Shown one piece after another: positions 47,871 to 58,593 of a stretch of 64,000 nucleotides of DNA. The translations under genes and the position numbers were made by a program. This stretch comes from Mycobacterium sp. GA-1841 (GTDB lineage: Bacteria > Actinomycetota > Actinomycetes > Mycobacteriales > Mycobacteriaceae), in the NCBI RefSeq assembly GCF_001954135.1, contig NZ_MBEQ01000024.1:62001-126000 (forward strand), in the 5' to 3' direction. A model generated the notes under the pieces. It had not been told where the DNA came from, made no database searches, and saw nothing but the letters and a program-made list of their open reading frames with translations. Numbering within the stretch: the stretch's first letter is position 1; each line of letters opens with the position of its first letter.

Positions 47871-48776
47871 ATGGCACGCACCGAGGGTGACACCTGGGAT
47901 CTGGCCACCAGCGTCGGCGCCACCGCGACCGGTGTCGCGGCCTCCCGGGCACTGGCCACCAAGCAGTCCGATCCGCTCATCAACGACCCGTATGCCGACG
48001 CGTTGGTGCGGGCGGTCGGCCTCGAACACAGCATCCGGCTCGCCGACGGTGAGGTGTGCGTCGAGGGCGATCTGATGTTGGACCGGCAGCGGATGTGTGA
48101 GCAGATCGCTGTGCGCACCCGGTTCTTCGACGATTTCTTCACCGCTGCAACAGCATCCGGCATTCGGCAGGCGGTGATTCTGGCCTCCGGTCTGGACACC
48201 CGCGCCTACCGGTTGGCCTGGCCCACCGACAGTGCGGTGTTCGAGGTGGACCAACCGGCGGTGCTGGACTTCAAGACGCGCACCCTGGCCGGCCTGGGGG
48301 CCGAGCCGGGCGCCACCCACCACAGCGTGCCGATCGATCTGCGGGAGGACTGGCCGCAGGAATTGCGCGCCAAGGGATTCGACCCGTCGATCCCGACCGC
48401 CTGGATCGCCGAGGGGTTGCTGATCTACCTGCCGGCCGAGGCACAGGATCGGCTCTTCGACAACATCACCGCGCTCAGCGCACCGGGCAGTCGGCTGGCC
48501 ACCGAGCACATGGACGCCGAGATGCTCACCGGGGACTGGACCCAACGGGTCAGCGAGTGGTCGAAGAAAACCGGGTCCGATGTGGATCTGATGGATCTGT
48601 TCTACTCGGGCGAGCGGGCCACTGCTCGTGACTATCTCACCCAGTCGGGCTGGGAGGTCACGGTGCAGACGACGCGAGCCGCCTACGAGTCACATGGGTT
48701 CGAATTCCCCGATGAACTGGCCGACATGGGCGGTGATTCGGGTTATCTTTCAGCAGTCCTGAAACCGGCGAACTAA
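47871..48776 (+). CDS. Class I SAM methyltransferase, LCMT/TIGR00027 family (3 of 4)
   Basis: This third paralogue (301 aa) starts at ATG 47871 behind AGGAGCAAGC, 8 bases after copy 2. SAM site: [29 protein letters not shown]. Copy 3 has a Cys-containing stretch (EVCVEGDLMLDRQRMCEQ) not shared by the others. A longer in-frame start at 47742 inside copy 2 can be dismissed. Confidence 0.92.
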   Translation: MARTEGDTWDLATSVGATATGVAASRALATKQSDPLINDPYADALVRAVGLEHSIRLADGEVCVEGDLMLDRQRMCEQIAVRTRFFDDFFTAATASGIRQAVILASGLDTRAYRLAWPTDSAVFEVDQPAVLDFKTRTLAGLGAEPGATHHSVPIDLREDWPQELRAKGFDPSIPTAWIAEGLLIYLPAEAQDRLFDNITALSAPGSRLATEHMDAEMLTGDWTQRVSEWSKKTGSDVDLMDLFYSGERATARDYLTQSGWEVTVQTTRAAYESHGFEFPDELADMGGDSGYLSAVLKPAN

Positions 48777-48794
48777 ACGACCAGGAGGCCCGCG

Positions 48795-49736
48795 ATGGCA
48801 CGCAGTGACGGGGACAGCTGGGATCTCGCCTCCAGCGTCGGAGCAACCGCGACGCTGGTGGCGACCGGCCGGGCGATCGCCAGCCGCGACGACCACGGGC
48901 TGATCGACGATCCGTTTGCCGCGCCACTGGTGCGCGCGGTGGGTATCGAGGCGTTCACCAAGATGGTCGACGGTGAACTGGATTTCGACACGTTGGCCCA
49001 GATGTCGCCGGAGGCGGCCGAACGAGCCCGCGCCAACATCGACGAAATGGCCGTGCGTACCCGGTTTTTCGACGACTTCTTCCTGACTTCGGGCGAGACC
49101 GGCATCCGGCAGGCCGTGATCCTGGCATCCGGCCTGGACTCACGCGCGTACCGCCTGCCGTGGCCGGCGGAAACCGTGGTCTACGAAATTGACCAGCCGG
49201 AGGTGATCGAGTTCAAGACCCGCACGCTGGCGGATCTGGGCGCCGAGCCGACCGCGCACCGCCGCACCGTGCCGATCGACCTGCGTGACGACTGGCCGGC
49301 CGCATTGCGGGCGGCGGGTTTCGATCCGGGCGCACCGACCGCGTGGTGCGCCGAGGGACTGCTGATCTATCTGCCGCCCGAGGCGCAGGACCGGCTCTTC
49401 GACAACATCGACGCACTCAGCGCCCCCGGCAGTGCGGTGGCAACCGAATTCGTGCCGGGAATCAAGGATTTCGATCCCGACAAGGCGCGGGCCGCCACCG
49501 CCACGTTCAGCCAGATCGGGCTGAACATGGACATGCCCTCGCTGGTCTACCATGGCGAACGGCATTCGGCCGCCGACTATCTCGGCGCCAAGGGTTGGCA
49601 GATGACCGGTGTGCCGCGCTCGGAACTGTTCACCCGCCACGGCCTTGCCGCGCCGGACCGAGACGACAACGATCCGATGGGCGAGATCGTCTACGTCAGT
49701 GGCACTCTGCCTTCAGGCTCAGGCAGCTCGGCCTGA
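48795..49736 (+). CDS. Class I SAM methyltransferase, LCMT/TIGR00027 family (4 of 4)
   Basis: This fourth paralogue (313 aa) starts [27 protein letters not shown] behind AGGAGGCCCGCG. SAM site: [33 protein letters not shown]. It has a Ser/Gly-rich end ([10 protein letters not shown]). The last 18 bases overlap the convergent MFS transporter gene. Confidence 0.92.
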   Translation: MARSDGDSWDLASSVGATATLVATGRAIASRDDHGLIDDPFAAPLVRAVGIEAFTKMVDGELDFDTLAQMSPEAAERARANIDEMAVRTRFFDDFFLTSGETGIRQAVILASGLDSRAYRLPWPAETVVYEIDQPEVIEFKTRTLADLGAEPTAHRRTVPIDLRDDWPAALRAAGFDPGAPTAWCAEGLLIYLPPEAQDRLFDNIDALSAPGSAVATEFVPGIKDFDPDKARAATATFSQIGLNMDMPSLVYHGERHSAADYLGAKGWQMTGVPRSELFTRHGLAAPDRDDNDPMGEIVYVSGTLPSGSGSSA

Positions 49737-51158
49737 GTTGTCGGCTTCCGCGTCGTAGTCCAGAGCCGGTGGCGCCTCCGGCGTCCCCGGGATCTCGGTG
49801 CCACTGATCGGACACCTCGCCGTCTCCGGACATTTCACCAGCGCCACACCGCCGATCACGCACGCCACCATCATGTAATACGCGGGCACCAGGTTGTCGC
49901 CGGTCAGATTGACCAGCCAGTCGTTGACTGCCGGTGCGGTACCGCCGAATATCGACGTGGACACGTTGTAGGCGATCGCGAAACCGGCGTATCGGACCTG
50001 GGTCGGGAACATGGCCGGGAAGGTGGCCGAGATGGTGGCCAGCTGCGGGACATACAGCAGCCCCAGCACCGCGTAGCCGATCACCGCGCCCAATGGGCTG
50101 GCGCCCATCAGCAGGAACATCGGCACACCCGCAATGAAGAGACCGATCAGCGAGAACCACCACATCGGTTTGCGCCCAACCCGATCCGAGATACGCCCGG
50201 CGAACGGCACGAACACCATCATCGCCAACATCCCGATGATCGGCACCACCAACGACATGTCGGTGGACAGGCCGATGGTGCTCTTCAGATACGTGGGCAT
50301 GTAGGTCAGCAGGGTGTAGTTCACCACGTTGAGCGCCACCACCAGGCCGCCCAACCTCAGCACCGGACCCCAGTACTGCAGCAGGAGTTCCTTGAGTTCG
50401 GTGGACGGCTGCGATTCCTCCTCCCCCGACTCGGCGAGTTCCTGGAACACCGGTGTCTCGGACAACCGGGTGCGGAGGTAGACACCGATGAGCCCCAACG
50501 GAGCTGCCACCAGGAACGGCAAACGCCAACCCCACGAACCCATCTGGTCCTCGGTGAGGATCAGCGAGAAGCCCAACATCATCAGCGCGCCAAGGGAGAA
50601 CCCGGCCAGCGTGCCGAATTCCAGGAAGCTGCCGAGGAATCCGCGCCGACGCGATGGCGCGTATTCGGCCATGAAGGTCGCGGCGCCGCCGTACTCGCCG
50701 CCGGTGGAGAAGCCCTGAACCATCCGCAGCAGCACCATCAGCACCGGGGCCCAGATCCCGATCGACGCATACGTCGGCACCAGCCCCACACACAGCGTGG
50801 AGCCGGCCATCAACAGAATCGTGATGGCCAGCACCTGTTTACGGCCGATCCGGTCTCCCAGCGGCCCCCAGACGAACCCGCCGAGAGGCCGGACCAGGAA
50901 GGACACCGCGAACGTCATCAGAGCCAGCAGTGTCGCGTGCTCGGAGCTGCCGGGGAAGATGGCCGCCGATATGTAGGTCACGCCGTAGGCATAGATGCCG
51001 TAGTCGAACCATTCGGTGGCGTTACCGATCGCCGAGGCGGCGACGGCACGCCGTTGAACTTCGGGGGGAGTGTCCTCCACAGCGGACTGATCGGTTGTTT
51101 CCGATGGACCCGATGAGTCGTTCGTCTCGTTCGTGCCGTCCGAGTGCGCGGTGCCCAC
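49719..51158 (-). CDS. MFS transporter, metabolite:H+ symporter (ProP/ShiA-like)
   Basis: This 479-aa major-facilitator protein has twelve helices. The family loop is [21 protein letters not shown] between helices 2 and 3, and [21 protein letters not shown] is its repeat after helix 8. [20 protein letters not shown] in helix 4 is typical of the metabolite:H+ symporter group (proline/betaine, shikimate, citrate, alpha-ketoglutarate). The N-terminus is Ser/Thr/Glu-rich. GTG 51158 follows GGAGGT. The substrate is unresolved. Confidence 0.92.
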   Translation of the reverse strand: MGTAHSDGTNETNDSSGPSETTDQSAVEDTPPEVQRRAVAASAIGNATEWFDYGIYAYGVTYISAAIFPGSSEHATLLALMTFAVSFLVRPLGGFVWGPLGDRIGRKQVLAITILLMAGSTLCVGLVPTYASIGIWAPVLMVLLRMVQGFSTGGEYGGAATFMAEYAPSRRRGFLGSFLEFGTLAGFSLGALMMLGFSLILTEDQMGSWGWRLPFLVAAPLGLIGVYLRTRLSETPVFQELAESGEEESQPSTELKELLLQYWGPVLRLGGLVVALNVVNYTLLTYMPTYLKSTIGLSTDMSLVVPIIGMLAMMVFVPFAGRISDRVGRKPMWWFSLIGLFIAGVPMFLLMGASPLGAVIGYAVLGLLYVPQLATISATFPAMFPTQVRYAGFAIAYNVSTSIFGGTAPAVNDWLVNLTGDNLVPAYYMMVACVIGGVALVKCPETARCPISGTEIPGTPEAPPALDYDAEADNSGRAA

Positions 51159-51331
51159 GGGACCTCCTCGTGCCTGACGACACTGCTCCCGTCACATACC
51201 TCGACGTCGGCTGATGAAGATCAACACCGCAGGGCCAGACCGTAGTTTGATTGGCTACCTTCTGCTCCGCCGCTGACGTTACCGCGCCACACGTCCTGAT
51301 GCGAATCTCCCCCGTGCTCGGCGGGTCCGGG

Positions 51332-53116
51332 TCAGAATCGGTGTTCGCCCAACCAGAGGGCATTGACACCGGTAATGCTGCGTTCGGCCTGATCGAGGAT
51401 GCCCCGCACCGAGTGTCCGACCAACACACCCATGGCCTGCGGCAACGATGCCGCCGCAGGCTGGGACGACGGTTTGGGCCGCAGCATGTCCAACCAGGAC
51501 GAGCCGGGATAGCCAAGAACCCGCACCTTGGTGTCCGGGTCCAGCCCGGCCAACACCTTGGCCCGGGTGATCGCGGTACGCAGACCACCGAGTTCGTCGA
51601 CGAGGCCGCGTTCTTTGGCGTCCGACCCCGTCCACACCCGGCCGCGGGCCACCTCCTCGACCTGCTCGACGCTGAGGTTGCGCCCGTGTGCCACCCGCTC
51701 GATGAAATCGGTGTACATCACGCCGGTCTCGGCTTCGATGTTGGCATGCTGCTCGTCGGTGAACGGCGCATCCGAGGACCAGGCGTCGGCATTGGCGTTG
51801 GTACGCAACGAATCTGTGCCGACCCCGAGTTTGTCCTTGAGCTCACGCGACACCAGTTTCCCGGTGATCACACCGATGGATCCGGTGAGGGTGCCGGCAT
51901 TGGCCACGATCTCGTCGGCCGCCATCGACACGTAATAGCCGCCCGAAGCCGCGACCGCGCCCATCGATGCAACCACGGGCTTACCCCGCTCACGGGCCCG
52001 AACCACTTCGCGCCAAATGGTTTCCGACCCGCTCACCGACCCGCCCGGGCTCTCGACCCGCAGCACGATCGCCGATACGTCGTCGTCGGCCGCGGCCTCC
52101 CGCAATGCCGCGGCGATCGTGTCCCCGCCGGCGCTCGAGTTCCCCAGCGGCAGCACCTGCGGCCCGCCCCGGCCGCTGACGATGGGGCCGTGCAAGGTCA
52201 CCACCGCGACGGTGGGCCTGGCCTTGCGACCGGGAATCGGCGGCGCGGGGACCTTGGGCGCCGTCCGCGCGTATCGCGAAAGATAAAGCCGCGGAAGGGC
52301 GTCGGGGTGGCTGTCGGCGTCGGCGCCGGCCTCGGTCGGGCCCCCGGACAACTCCCCGATCCGCGCGTAGGCCTCGTCGCGGAAACCGATGCGGTCGACC
52401 AACCCGGCACTGACCGCGGCGTCACGCAACACCGGCGCGGTGTCGGCCAGCGCGTCGACCGCCTCGGGGCTCAGGTTCCGCGATTCCGCGATCGCGTGCC
52501 ATACCTGGGTCTGCAGGCTCTCGATCATCCGGCCGTCGGCTTCGCGCTGCGCGTCGGTGTACCGGTCCTCGGTGAAAACGTTTGCCGCAGATTTGTATTC
52601 GCCGCGGGCGACGAACTGCGCCTCGATGCCCACCTTGTCCAGCGCGTCGCGCAAGAACATCGCGTTGGTGGCGAAACCGATCAGACCGACGGTCCCCGAC
52701 GGCTGCATCCACACTTCACGGAAGGCCGAGGCCAGATAGTAGGACAACGTGCCCGGATAGGTTTCGGCCCAGGCCACCGTGGGCTTGATGGCGCTGAACG
52801 CCGTGATGGCCTCGCGCAGTTCCTGAACCGGACCGGGCGCGGCGGCCGGAAGCTGCACCCGCGCGATCAACCCGGCGACCCGGTCGTCCTCGGCGGCGCG
52901 GTGGATCGCGGCCACAGCGTGACGCAACGTCATCGGGCGGCCCCCGCCGGCGATCATCGCGAGGGGGTCGAAGCCGACCGTCTCCGGCGGTATCGACAGG
53001 AGATCCAGCTCGAGCACGCAGCCGCTGGGCACGCCGTTGTGGCGGGCGGTGTCGACGCGACGCACCAACGCCTTGAGGTCGTCCTGGCCGGGAAGTCCTG
53101 GGAGGAAGGCGAACAT
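51332..53116 (-). CDS. sppA: Signal peptide peptidase SppA (67K type)
   Basis: SppA degrades cleaved signal peptides at the membrane. The 594-aa protein has the two tandem half-domains of the long form. The general-base Lys175 is in [23 protein letters not shown] and the nucleophile Ser391 is in [19 protein letters not shown], giving the Ser-Lys dyad. No N-terminal membrane anchor is evident, which differs from the E. coli enzyme. ATG 53116 is chosen; GTG 53137 is in frame upstream. It lies downstream of the rplN operon, as in M. tuberculosis. Confidence 0.94.
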   Translation of the reverse strand: MFAFLPGLPGQDDLKALVRRVDTARHNGVPSGCVLELDLLSIPPETVGFDPLAMIAGGGRPMTLRHAVAAIHRAAEDDRVAGLIARVQLPAAAPGPVQELREAITAFSAIKPTVAWAETYPGTLSYYLASAFREVWMQPSGTVGLIGFATNAMFLRDALDKVGIEAQFVARGEYKSAANVFTEDRYTDAQREADGRMIESLQTQVWHAIAESRNLSPEAVDALADTAPVLRDAAVSAGLVDRIGFRDEAYARIGELSGGPTEAGADADSHPDALPRLYLSRYARTAPKVPAPPIPGRKARPTVAVVTLHGPIVSGRGGPQVLPLGNSSAGGDTIAAALREAAADDDVSAIVLRVESPGGSVSGSETIWREVVRARERGKPVVASMGAVAASGGYYVSMAADEIVANAGTLTGSIGVITGKLVSRELKDKLGVGTDSLRTNANADAWSSDAPFTDEQHANIEAETGVMYTDFIERVAHGRNLSVEQVEEVARGRVWTGSDAKERGLVDELGGLRTAITRAKVLAGLDPDTKVRVLGYPGSSWLDMLRPKPSSQPAAASLPQAMGVLVGHSVRGILDQAERSITGVNALWLGEHRF

Positions 53117-53147
53117 GGTTCCGAGCCTACCGGTCACCTGAGAGTGC

Positions 53148-53205
53148 CGAGCAGACGCAAAACTGCCCCAAAACCGAAGTTTTGGGGCAGCTTTGCGTCT
53201 GCTCG
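53148..53205 (-). terminator. Strong terminator of the rplN-rplO operon, extended stem
   Basis: A 27-bp inverted repeat with one mismatch closes on a four-base loop. On the minus strand the inner part reads CTGCCCCAAAAC-TTCG-GTTTTGGGGCAG followed by TTTTGCG, a classical intrinsic terminator with a TTCG loop and T-run, 37 bases after the rplO stop. The outer arms (GAGCAGACGCAAA and its complement) extend the stem beyond what a terminator needs. Confidence 0.85.
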
Positions 53206-53241
53206 CGCAGAGAAAATTACAGCACGGCGGCGAGCCGCCAA

Positions 53242-53685
53242 TTACAGCTCGGTGGCCGAACCGCCGGCAGCGGTGATCGCCTCGCGGGCACTTCCACTGA
53301 ACTTGTTGGCGGTCACGTCGACCTTGACGGCCAGCTTGCCGTCGCCGAGAACCTTCACCAGGGTGTTCTTGCGAACCAGGCCCTTGGCGACCAGCTCGTC
53401 GACACCGACGGTGCCACCCTCCGGGAATGCCTTGTTGATGTCGCCGACGTTGACGACCTCATACTCGGTCCGGAAGCGGTTCTTGAAGCCCTTGAGCTTC
53501 GGCAGCCGCATGTGGATCGGCATCTGGCCACCCTCGAACATCACCGGGACGTTCTTGCGGGCCTTGGTGCCCTTGGTACCACGACCTGCAGTCTTACCCT
53601 TGGAGCCCTCACCACGACCGACGCGGGTCTTGGCGGTCTTCTCCCCGGGAGCGGGCTTCAGGTCGTGAAGCTTGATAACAGACAT
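53242..53685 (-). CDS. rplO: 50S ribosomal protein uL15
   Basis: uL15 is a late-assembling 23S rRNA binder. The 147-aa protein starts [21 protein letters not shown] and has the Gly/Lys-rich [21 protein letters not shown] segment. It is the last gene of this operon here; secY, which follows rplO in many bacteria, lies further on behind sppA and the methyltransferases. The ATG overlaps the rpmD stop. Confidence 0.98.
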   Translation of the reverse strand: MSVIKLHDLKPAPGEKTAKTRVGRGEGSKGKTAGRGTKGTKARKNVPVMFEGGQMPIHMRLPKLKGFKNRFRTEYEVVNVGDINKAFPEGGTVGVDELVAKGLVRKNTLVKVLGDGKLAVKVDVTANKFSGSAREAITAAGGSATEL

Positions 53686-53870
53686 CAGGACTTCACCTCC
53701 TCCACCTCGACGAGGTGGTGCACAACGTTGATCAGACCACGGGTCTGATCGTTGTCCTCACGCACCACGGACTGACGGATCTTCTTCAGACCCAGCGTCC
53801 GCAGGCTTTCGCGCTGCTTCCAGCGTGCGCCGATGGTTCCGCGCACCTGGGTGATCTTGAGTTCTGCCAT
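53685..53870 (-). CDS. rpmD: 50S ribosomal protein uL30
   Basis: This 61-aa ribosomal protein reads [20 protein letters not shown], then [18 protein letters not shown] and [15 protein letters not shown]. It is complete and lies between rpsE and rplO with minimal gaps. Confidence 0.97.
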   Translation of the reverse strand: MAELKITQVRGTIGARWKQRESLRTLGLKKIRQSVVREDNDQTRGLINVVHHLVEVEEVKS

Positions 53871-53872
53871 GG

Positions 53873-54529
53873 CTATGCCGATCCCTCACGCGCTGCTGCG
53901 GCAGCCAGCGCTTCGCTCTCACGCCGGGCCTTGAGCATGCCGGCCGGCGCCACGTCCTCCAGCGGCAGACCGCGACGGGCCGCCACCTCTTCGGGCCGCT
54001 GGATCATCTTCAGCGCGGCAACGGTGGCATGCACCACGTTGATCGCGTTGTCGCTGCCCAGCGACTTGGCCAGGATGTCGTGCACGCCGGCGCATTCCAG
54101 CACCGCGCGAGCCGCACCACCGGCGATCACACCGGTACCGGGGCTGGCCGGACGCAGCATCACCACACCGGCGGCCGCCTCACCCTGAACCGGGTGGACG
54201 ATGGTGCCACCGATCAGCGGGACGCGGAAGAAGTTCTTGCGAGCTTCCTCGACACCCTTGGCGATGGCGGCCGGAACTTCCTTGGCCTTGCCGTAGCCGA
54301 CGCCGACCATGCCCTTGCCGTCGCCGACGATGACCAGAGCGGTGAAGCTGAAGCGCCGACCACCCTTGACCACCTTGGAGACGCGGTTGATCGACACCAC
54401 GCGCTCGATGTAGTTGCTCTTCTCACCGCTGTCGCGGCCACCACGGCCACCGCGGTCGTCGCGGCGGCCGCGGCCACCACGGTTGTCGGAAGCGCCTGGG
54501 CCGCCGGCACCAGTTGCCTGCTCGGCCAT
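53873..54529 (-). CDS. rpsE: 30S ribosomal protein uS5
   Basis: uS5 shapes decoding fidelity and mRNA entry. The core begins [23 protein letters not shown] and continues with [22 protein letters not shown] disordered Gly/Arg-rich N-terminal extension ([21 protein letters not shown], about residues 14-36) is typical of mycobacteria. Two ATG codons (54532, 54529) are adjacent. Confidence 0.98.
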   Translation of the reverse strand: MAEQATGAGGPGASDNRGGRGRRDDRGGRGGRDSGEKSNYIERVVSINRVSKVVKGGRRFSFTALVIVGDGKGMVGVGYGKAKEVPAAIAKGVEEARKNFFRVPLIGGTIVHPVQGEAAAGVVMLRPASPGTGVIAGGAARAVLECAGVHDILAKSLGSDNAINVVHATVAALKMIQRPEEVAARRGLPLEDVAPAGMLKARRESEALAAAAAREGSA

Positions 54530-54554
54530 CATGCAGTCCTCTCGTTGACAGTCA

Positions 54555-54974
54555 TCAGAATTTCAGCCCGCCCTCGCGCGCGGCATCCGCCAGCGCCGCG
54601 ATCCGGCCGCCATAGGTGTAGCCACCACGGTCGAACACCACGGTGTCGACGCCGGCGGCCTTGGCGCGCTCGGCGATCAGCTGACCGACCCGAACGCTGT
54701 GCGCCTTCTTGTCGCCCTCGACGGCGCGAACATCGGCCTCGATCGACGAGGCAGCCGCCAGGGTGACGCCTTCCAGGTCGTCGACGAGCTGCACGTGGAT
54801 GTGCCGTGCCGAACGGTTGACCACCAGACGCGGGGTCTGGGCGGTGCCGGAGACCTTCTTGCGCAACCGGGCGTGCCGACGCAGCCGGGAGTTGCGGCGG
54901 GTCTCAGAGATGTTCTGCCCCACCGGCTTCTTCTTGGTGGCAGCAGCTGCTGAGTCAGTCTTAGTTGCAGCCAT
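54555..54974 (-). CDS. rplR: 50S ribosomal protein uL18
   Basis: uL18 binds 5S rRNA. The 139-aa protein has an Ala/Thr/Lys-rich N-terminal extension (about 20 residues) before [18 protein letters not shown], then [20 protein letters not shown] and the end [10 protein letters not shown]. Confidence 0.98.
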   Translation of the reverse strand: MAATKTDSAAAATKKKPVGQNISETRRNSRLRRHARLRKKVSGTAQTPRLVVNRSARHIHVQLVDDLEGVTLAAASSIEADVRAVEGDKKAHSVRVGQLIAERAKAAGVDTVVFDRGGYTYGGRIAALADAAREGGLKF

Positions 54975-54976
54975 GA

Positions 54977-55516
54977 TTACTTACCTGTCTTTCCGACCTT
55001 GCGGCGGATCTGCTCACCCTCGTAACGCACACCCTTGCCCTTGTAGGGGTCGGGACGGCGCAGGCGGCGGATGACCGCGGAGATCTGACCGACCTTCTGC
55101 TTGTCGATACCTGAGACCGAGAACTTGGTGGGCGTCTCGACGGCGAAGGTGATGCCCTCGGGCGCCTCGATCACCACGGGGTGGCTGTAACCGAGCGCGA
55201 ACTCCAGGTTGGAACCCTTGAGTGCGACGCGGTAGCCGACGCCGAAGATCTCCATCTTGCGGGTGTAGCCCTCAGTGACACCGGTGACCAGGTTGGCCAC
55301 GAGGGTCCGGGACAGACCGTGCAGGGAGCGGCTGCGCCGCTCGTCATCGGGGCGGCTGACCACGATGGCGCCGTCCTCGTTGCGCTCGACGGTGATCGGC
55401 TCGGCAACGTCCAGCGTCAGGGTGCCCTTGGGGCCCTTGACCGAGACGTTGCGGCCGTCGATCGTCACATCGACCCCGGCGGGAACCAGGACCGGCTGCT
55501 TTCCAATACGCGACAT
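54977..55516 (-). CDS. rplF: 50S ribosomal protein uL6
   Basis: uL6 lies near the factor-binding site of the 50S subunit. The 179-aa protein starts [20 protein letters not shown] at ATG 55516. It has the duplicated beta domains and the C-terminal signature [25 protein letters not shown]. An open frame continues upstream but has no L6 sequence. Confidence 0.98.
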   Translation of the reverse strand: MSRIGKQPVLVPAGVDVTIDGRNVSVKGPKGTLTLDVAEPITVERNEDGAIVVSRPDDERRSRSLHGLSRTLVANLVTGVTEGYTRKMEIFGVGYRVALKGSNLEFALGYSHPVVIEAPEGITFAVETPTKFSVSGIDKQKVGQISAVIRRLRRPDPYKGKGVRYEGEQIRRKVGKTGK

Positions 55517-55529
55517 GTTGTGCTGCCCC

Positions 55530-55928
55530 CTACCAGACGTAAGCGAGGACTTCGCCGCCCACGCCCTGTCGTGCTGCCTGGCGGTCGGTGAGCAGGCCCG
55601 AGGACGTGGAGATGATCGCCACGCCCAGGCCGCCGAGCACCCGAGGCAGATTGGTGGATTTTGCGTAGACCCGCAGGCCGGGCTTGGACACCCGGCGCAG
55701 GCCGGCGATGCTGCGCTCACGGCTGGGGCCGTACTTGAGCGAGACCACCAGGGACTTGCCGACGCGAGCATCCTCGGTGCGGTAGTCGTTGATGTAGCCC
55801 TCTTTCTTGAGGATCTCGGCGATGTTCGCCTTGATCTTCGAGTGGGGCAGAGTCACCTCATCGTGATACGCCGAGTTGGCGTTGCGCAGACGTGTCAAAA
55901 AGTCTGCGATCGGGTCAGTCATCGTCAT
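55530..55928 (-). CDS. rpsH: 30S ribosomal protein uS8
   Basis: uS8 is a primary 16S rRNA binder and the autoregulator of the spc operon in E. coli. The 132-aa protein starts [18 protein letters not shown] and ends [28 protein letters not shown] 55928 fits the family; a longer open frame upstream does not. Confidence 0.98.
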   Translation of the reverse strand: MTMTDPIADFLTRLRNANSAYHDEVTLPHSKIKANIAEILKKEGYINDYRTEDARVGKSLVVSLKYGPSRERSIAGLRRVSKPGLRVYAKSTNLPRVLGGLGVAIISTSSGLLTDRQAARQGVGGEVLAYVW

Positions 55929-56010
55929 GACAACCGGCTCACCTTCCTCGCGGCGGTTCCCCGTACCCAGTTTTTGGGGGAGGCCTTCCGCAACCTGTTG
56001 TTGGGGTCTG

Positions 56011-56196
56011 TTACCAGCTGGACTTCTGCACGCCGGGCAGTTCACCGGCGTGCGCCATCTCGCGCAGGCAGATGCGGCACAGCCCGAACTTGCGGTAGAC
56101 CGAGTGCGGACGACCGCACTTGTTGCACCGCGTGTACGCGCGAACCGCGAACTTGGGCTTCTTGTTGGCCTTGTGGATCAACGCCTTCTTTGCCAT
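56011..56196 (-). CDS. rpsZ: 30S ribosomal protein uS14, zinc-binding type Z
   Basis: This short (61-aa) zinc form of uS14 has [20 protein letters not shown] giving the Cys4 set. The zinc-free paralogue used under zinc starvation would be elsewhere. It lies between rplE and rpsH. Confidence 0.97.
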   Translation of the reverse strand: MAKKALIHKANKKPKFAVRAYTRCNKCGRPHSVYRKFGLCRICLREMAHAGELPGVQKSSW

Positions 56197-56200
56197 GTGC

Positions 56201-56764
56201 TCAGTTCTCCTTGAAGGGGAAGCCCAGCGCCTTCAGCAGCGCACGGCCTTCGTCGTCGTTGGTCGCCGAGGTGACGACGGTGATGTCCATGCCGCGGGGA
56301 CGGTCGATGGAATCCACGTCGATCTCGTGGAACATCGACTGCTCGTTGAGGCCGAAGGTGTAGTTGCCGGTGCCGTCGAACTGCTTGCCGTTCAGGCCGC
56401 GGAAGTCGCGGATACGGGGCAGGGCGATGGAGATCAGCCGGTCCAGGAACTCCCACATCCGGTCGCCGCGCAGCGTGACGCGAGCACCGATGGGCATGCC
56501 CTCACGCAGCTTGAACTGTGCGATGGACTTACGGGCCTTGCGGATCTCCGGCTTCTGGCCGGTGATCAGCTGCAGATCGTTGACCGCACCGTTGATCAGC
56601 TTGGCGTCGCGGGCGGCGTCACCGACACCCATGTTGACGACGACCTTGACCACGCCGGGGATCTGCATGACGTTGTCGAACTCGAACTGCTTGTTGAGCG
56701 CCTCGCGGATCTCTTCGCGGTAGCGCTGCTTCAGCCGGGGCTGAACCTTCTCTGGTGCAGTCAT
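56201..56764 (-). CDS. rplE: 50S ribosomal protein uL5
   Basis: uL5 binds 5S rRNA and contacts the P-site tRNA. The 187-aa protein has [43 protein letters not shown] and the end [15 protein letters not shown]. It overlaps rplX by one base. Confidence 0.98.
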   Translation of the reverse strand: MTAPEKVQPRLKQRYREEIREALNKQFEFDNVMQIPGVVKVVVNMGVGDAARDAKLINGAVNDLQLITGQKPEIRKARKSIAQFKLREGMPIGARVTLRGDRMWEFLDRLISIALPRIRDFRGLNGKQFDGTGNYTFGLNEQSMFHEIDVDSIDRPRGMDITVVTSATNDDEGRALLKALGFPFKEN

Positions 56765-57081
56765 CAGATGTCCTTGCCATTGGTCTTGGCGATGCGGACC
56801 TTCTTGCCGGTCTCCTCATCGACGCGGTAACCCACGCGGGTCGGCTTGCCGTCGGAGTCGACGACCATCACGTTGGACACGTGGATCGCGGCTTCCTGGG
56901 TGACGATGCCGCCCGAGGATGCGCCGCGCTCGTTCTGCGACTGCGCGGTGTGCTTCTTGATCCGGTTGACGCCCTCGACGAGGACCTTGTCGCGGGTCGG
57001 GTAGGCCTCGATGACCTTGCCCTTGGCACCCTTGTCCTTGCCCGAGACCACCAGCACGGTGTCGCCCTTGTGGACCTTCAT
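56764..57081 (-). CDS. rplX: 50S ribosomal protein uL24
   Basis: uL24 starts 50S assembly. The 105-aa protein begins [21 protein letters not shown] (KOW motif) and continues [19 protein letters not shown] and [19 protein letters not shown]. It directly abuts rplN. Confidence 0.98.
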   Translation of the reverse strand: MKVHKGDTVLVVSGKDKGAKGKVIEAYPTRDKVLVEGVNRIKKHTAQSQNERGASSGGIVTQEAAIHVSNVMVVDSDGKPTRVGYRVDEETGKKVRIAKTNGKDI

Positions 57082-57450
57082 TTACAAAACCTCCGGCGCC
57101 AGCGAGACGATCTTCATGAAGCGCTTCTCGCGCAGTTCCCGGCCGACGGGCCCGAAGATGCGGGTACCGCGCGGGTCGTTGTCGGCCTTGATGATGACGG
57201 CCGCGTTCTCGTCGAACTTGATGTAGCTGCCGTCGGCGCGACGACGCTCTTTGACGGTGCGCACGACGACGGCCTTGACGACGTCGCCACGCTTGACGTT
57301 GCCGCCGGGGATGGCGTCCTTGACGGTCGCGACGATGACATCACCGATGCCGGCGTAGCGTCGCGATGAGCCACCGAGCACACGGATGCACAAGATTTCC
57401 TTGGCGCCCGTGTTGTCGGCGACCTTCAACCGCGATTCCTGCTGAATCAC
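57082..57450 (-). CDS. rplN: 50S ribosomal protein uL14
   Basis: uL14 sits at the intersubunit face. The 122-aa protein starts [20 protein letters not shown] and ends [12 protein letters not shown]. It is the first gene of this operon; in M. tuberculosis too it is separated from the S10 operon by other genes. A promoter candidate lies at 57581-57625. Confidence 0.98.
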   Translation of the reverse strand: MIQQESRLKVADNTGAKEILCIRVLGGSSRRYAGIGDVIVATVKDAIPGGNVKRGDVVKAVVVRTVKERRRADGSYIKFDENAAVIIKADNDPRGTRIFGPVGRELREKRFMKIVSLAPEVL

Positions 57451-57530
57451 TCGATCTCCTGACCTGGTTTTGTATGCACGCCAGATACCGACCTGGACGT
57501 GCGCGGTCTTTGTTTCCGAAGGGCACGCGG

Positions 57531-57555
57531 GGCTGACTCGTTACAGCAGTCAGCC
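57531..57555 (-). promoter_or_regulatory. Hairpin in the rplN leader
   Basis: GGCTGACT (57531-57538) and AGTCAGCC (57548-57555) form a perfect 8-bp stem with a 9-base loop. It lies just after the predicted transcription start and before rplN. It could serve transcript stability or ribosomal-protein feedback. The role is inference. Confidence 0.4.
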
Positions 57556-57580
57556 GAGGTCTGCCCAAGGCAACCCCTAC

Positions 57581-57625
57581 ATAGTAGGTGAGCACGGCGA
57601 ATGCACCAAATCGTGGCTGATCAGC
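57581..57625 (-). promoter_or_regulatory. rplN operon promoter with GCTGATCAGC palindrome
   Basis: On the minus strand GCTGATCAGC (57616-57625) is followed after 6 bases by TTGGTG (-35, 57604-57609), a 17-base spacer and TACTAT (-10, 57581-57586). The layout repeats that of the infA promoter at 15689-15733. The leader to rplN is about 125 bases. Confidence 0.6.
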
Positions 57626-57687
57626 TCACGAACGTGCAGTGAGATCGTACTTTCCTCCCCGACGGTGATCTGTGTGCACCGTCGGCG

Positions 57688-58569
57688 CTACCCCGCGGCC
57701 GCCACGCAGCGAAACCCGATGTGCGTCGTCGAGCTGTCCTGGGACTGCGGGGAGCGCGCCGCCGGACGGTACCGGTGGCAGTACTCCGGTGCGCACAGGT
57801 GCGAACCACCTTTGAGCACCTGGTTCACCCTCGGATCAGGGTCGGTGGGAGGCGGGCAGCACGCCGGGGCGTCACCCTGCGGCTGGTGGTGGGCGGTGAA
57901 CCGGGTGGTGGTCCACTCCCAGACGTTGCCGATCATGTCGGCCAGACCGAAGGCGTTGGGCGGGAAGGTGCCGACCGGCGAGGTGCCGTACCAGCCCAGT
58001 GCGCCGTCGTTGCGGTAGGGAAAGCGGCCCTGCCAGGTGTTGGCCATCAAGCGGCCGCCCGGATTCATGTCGTCGCCCCAGGCGTAGGTGCCGTCCGCTC
58101 CCCCGCGCGCGGCGTACTCCCACTCGGCCTCGGTGGGCAGCCGCCGTCCGGCCCAGGCCGCGTACGCCGCCGCGTCCGGATAGGCGACCTGGACGACGGG
58201 ATGGTCGGGTGCCGCGGGCTCACGATCCGGTCCGAACGGGTGACGCCAGTTGGCCCCGGGTGCCCAGTCCCACCATTGACGCCAGTCCCGCAGGTCGACG
58301 GGGCCGCCGGCCGGAACGAACACCAGTGCGCCGGGCGCCAGATCGGCCTCGTCCACGCCGGGGTACAGCGCCGGGTCCATCGGCCGCTCGGCAACCGTGA
58401 CGTATCCGGTGTCCCCGACGAATGCGCCGAACTGCGCGGTGGTGACGGGGTGACGTTCTATCGCGAAGGCACCGACGGTGGCGGTGTGTACCGGAACTTC
58501 CTCGGGGTAGAACGCCGTCGAGCCCATCCGGAAGGATCCGCCCGGAAGTTCGACGAGTTCGGTGAACAC
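57688..58569 (-). CDS. Formylglycine-generating enzyme
   Basis: FGE oxidises a Cys of sulfatases to the catalytic formylglycine. The 293-aa protein has the C-type-lectin-like FGE-sulfatase fold: ELPGGSFRMGS at the start, RRLPTEAEWEYAARGG and GNVWEWT. The copper-binding Cys pair Cys259/Cys264 is in GSHLCAPEYCHRYRPAAR. It is 24 bases downstream of the arylsulfatase gene, so enzyme and substrate are co-expressed. It matches Rv0712 by position. Confidence 0.95.
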   Translation of the reverse strand: MFTELVELPGGSFRMGSTAFYPEEVPVHTATVGAFAIERHPVTTAQFGAFVGDTGYVTVAERPMDPALYPGVDEADLAPGALVFVPAGGPVDLRDWRQWWDWAPGANWRHPFGPDREPAAPDHPVVQVAYPDAAAYAAWAGRRLPTEAEWEYAARGGADGTYAWGDDMNPGGRLMANTWQGRFPYRNDGALGWYGTSPVGTFPPNAFGLADMIGNVWEWTTTRFTAHHQPQGDAPACCPPPTDPDPRVNQVLKGGSHLCAPEYCHRYRPAARSPQSQDSSTTHIGFRCVAAAG

Positions 58570-58593
58570 AGATCCGAGGCTAGTCGCGATCGA

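Noticed and set aside
51251..53668. An 805-codon plus-strand frame opposite sppA
   Set aside because: SppA on the minus strand has both catalytic residues and full length; the plus frame is a shadow that even runs into rplO.
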